From Clostridiales bacterium (GTDB lineage Bacteria; Bacillota; Clostridia; Tissierellales; Sedimentibacteraceae): a DNA stretch of 6,950 nt. The notes below the pieces were generated by a model. The model was not told where the DNA came from. It was given only the letters and a program-made list of their open reading frames with translations, and ran no database searches. A program made the position numbers and the translations under genes. Location: assembly GCA_003497505.1 (NCBI GenBank), contig DNNV01000341.1, positions 1-6,950 of the forward strand. Direction: 5' to 3'. Numbering within the stretch: position 1 is the stretch's first letter; each line of letters opens with the position of its first letter. Positions 6,598 through 6,950 of this stretch are shown one piece after another.

Positions 6598-6684
6598 ATG
6601 GACGAGGTCCCTACGGTCAAACAGCTGGATTGCTTAAAAAAACTGAATACTTCTCTGTTACTGGATTTTTTGCTGTCTTGGTAA
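6598..6684 (+). CDS. Candidate 28-residue leader peptide ahead of the CorA gene
   Basis: A short reading frame begins at an ATG preceded by AAAGGAAGTG at a workable distance, and is the first ORF after the predicted promoter. It encodes MDEVPTVKQLDCLKKLNTSL followed by LLDFLLSW, then TAA directly followed by an in-frame TAG. Eight of 28 residues are leucine and the C-terminal third is hydrophobic. It ends 30 bases before the transporter ATG, in the same frame. I recognise no homologue. Leader peptides controlling Mg2+ transporter genes are known in enterobacteria (MgtL, CorL), so a regulatory role is conceivable, but nothing in the sequence proves translation; it could be a chance frame. Confidence 0.4.
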   Translation: MDEVPTVKQLDCLKKLNTSLLLDFLLSW

Positions 6685-6700
6685 TAGAGAAAATCTATTA
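6682..6700 (+). other. Small hairpin between leader ORF stop and CorA ribosome site
   Basis: TAATAGA (6682-6688) pairs with TCTATTA (6694-6700) around GAAAA. The 5' arm includes both stop codons of the leader ORF, and the stem ends four bases before the GAGGTG ribosome site at 6705. The stem is 7 bp and AT-rich, so it would be weak; there is no T-run, so it is not a terminator. Confidence 0.4.
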
Positions 6701-6714
6701 TTATGAGGTGAAAA

Positions 6715-6950
6715 ATGCTTGATATATTTAAAACAATTGATGATACCCTCTTTACACTGGCAGAGATAGAAGACGGAGCATGGATTAACCTGGTTAATCC
6801 TACACCAGAGGAACTGGACCGCATTGAAGAGGAGCTTTCTGTAGACAGAGGCTTCCTGATAGCTGCCCTTGACGAGGAAGAATCTGCACGTATTGAAGCA
6901 GAAGACAATCAGGTTCTTATACTTGTTGACACCCCTTATGTTGAAAAAAC
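6715..6950 (+). CDS. corA: CorA-family divalent cation transporter, N-terminal part (runs off window)
   Basis: The 78 codons present encode the start of a CorA-family protein, which as a pentamer carries Mg2+ (or other divalent ions) across the membrane. The visible part begins MLDIFKTIDDTLFTLAEIED and continues with GAWINLVNPTPEELDRIEEE, the typical opening of the cytoplasmic CorA domain, then a helix rich in acidic residues (ALDEEESARIEAEDNQ) and VLILVDTPYVE. The two C-terminal membrane helices and the GMN signature lie beyond the right edge, so the transport function rests on N-terminal similarity alone. The ATG follows GAGGTG after four bases. A promoter and a leader with a possible small ORF lie upstream; I saw no recognisable Mg2+ riboswitch. 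Confidence 0.88.
   Translation, partial: MLDIFKTIDDTLFTLAEIEDGAWINLVNPTPEELDRIEEELSVDRGFLIAALDEEESARIEAEDNQVLILVDTPYVEK

Noticed and set aside
6564..6714. M-box (Mg2+) riboswitch in the CorA leader
   Set aside because: A stretch CAGCTGGATTGCTT is reminiscent, but the conserved 5' core and the terminator switch of the M-box are absent and the leader is too short.
6504..6908. 134-codon open frame on the minus strand
   Set aside because: It is antisense to the CorA gene and its promoter; the serine-rich composition is that of a reversed acidic helix and no start site supports it.

Overview
The window comes from a low-GC Gram-positive bacterium, most likely a member of the Clostridia (Bacillota). 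The evidence is AT-rich DNA, strong Shine-Dalgarno sites, a T-box leader on a tRNA synthetase gene, the short archaeal/eukaryotic-type prolyl-tRNA synthetase common in Clostridia, a veg gene and a LysM-anchored exported protein. A genus cannot be fixed from the sequence alone.

Layout, left to right. Positions 1-1190 (minus) hold most of proS, whose C-terminal end lies beyond the left edge. Its long 5' leader (1191-1723, minus) has a consensus promoter and a complete T-box tRNA-sensing riboswitch with a readable proline specifier (CCC) and a terminator/antiterminator switch. After these comes an unexplained row of four hairpins with different stems but similar loops and flanks (about 1221-1457). 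A MATE-family efflux transporter (1749-3095, minus) lies just upstream in the same direction. It is divergent from an exported 5'-nucleotidase/UshA-like enzyme with a C-terminal LysM domain (3298-5052, plus); both genes have recognisable promoters in the shared intergenic region. The nucleotidase gene converges on a membrane-anchored calcineurin-like phosphoesterase (5149-5985, minus), with a strong hairpin terminator between them. Upstream of that gene is veg (6115-6366, minus), a small conserved Firmicutes protein. Veg is divergent from a CorA-family divalent cation transporter (6715 to beyond the right edge, plus), whose leader carries a well-placed 28-codon small ORF.

This is mostly an ordinary chromosomal housekeeping region with no insertion sequence, phage, CRISPR or defence genes visible. 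Two points deserve a second look: the four-hairpin array inside the proS leader, downstream of the T-box, and the candidate leader peptide ahead of the CorA gene. The T-box is a textbook example of its class, but its details can be read base by base.
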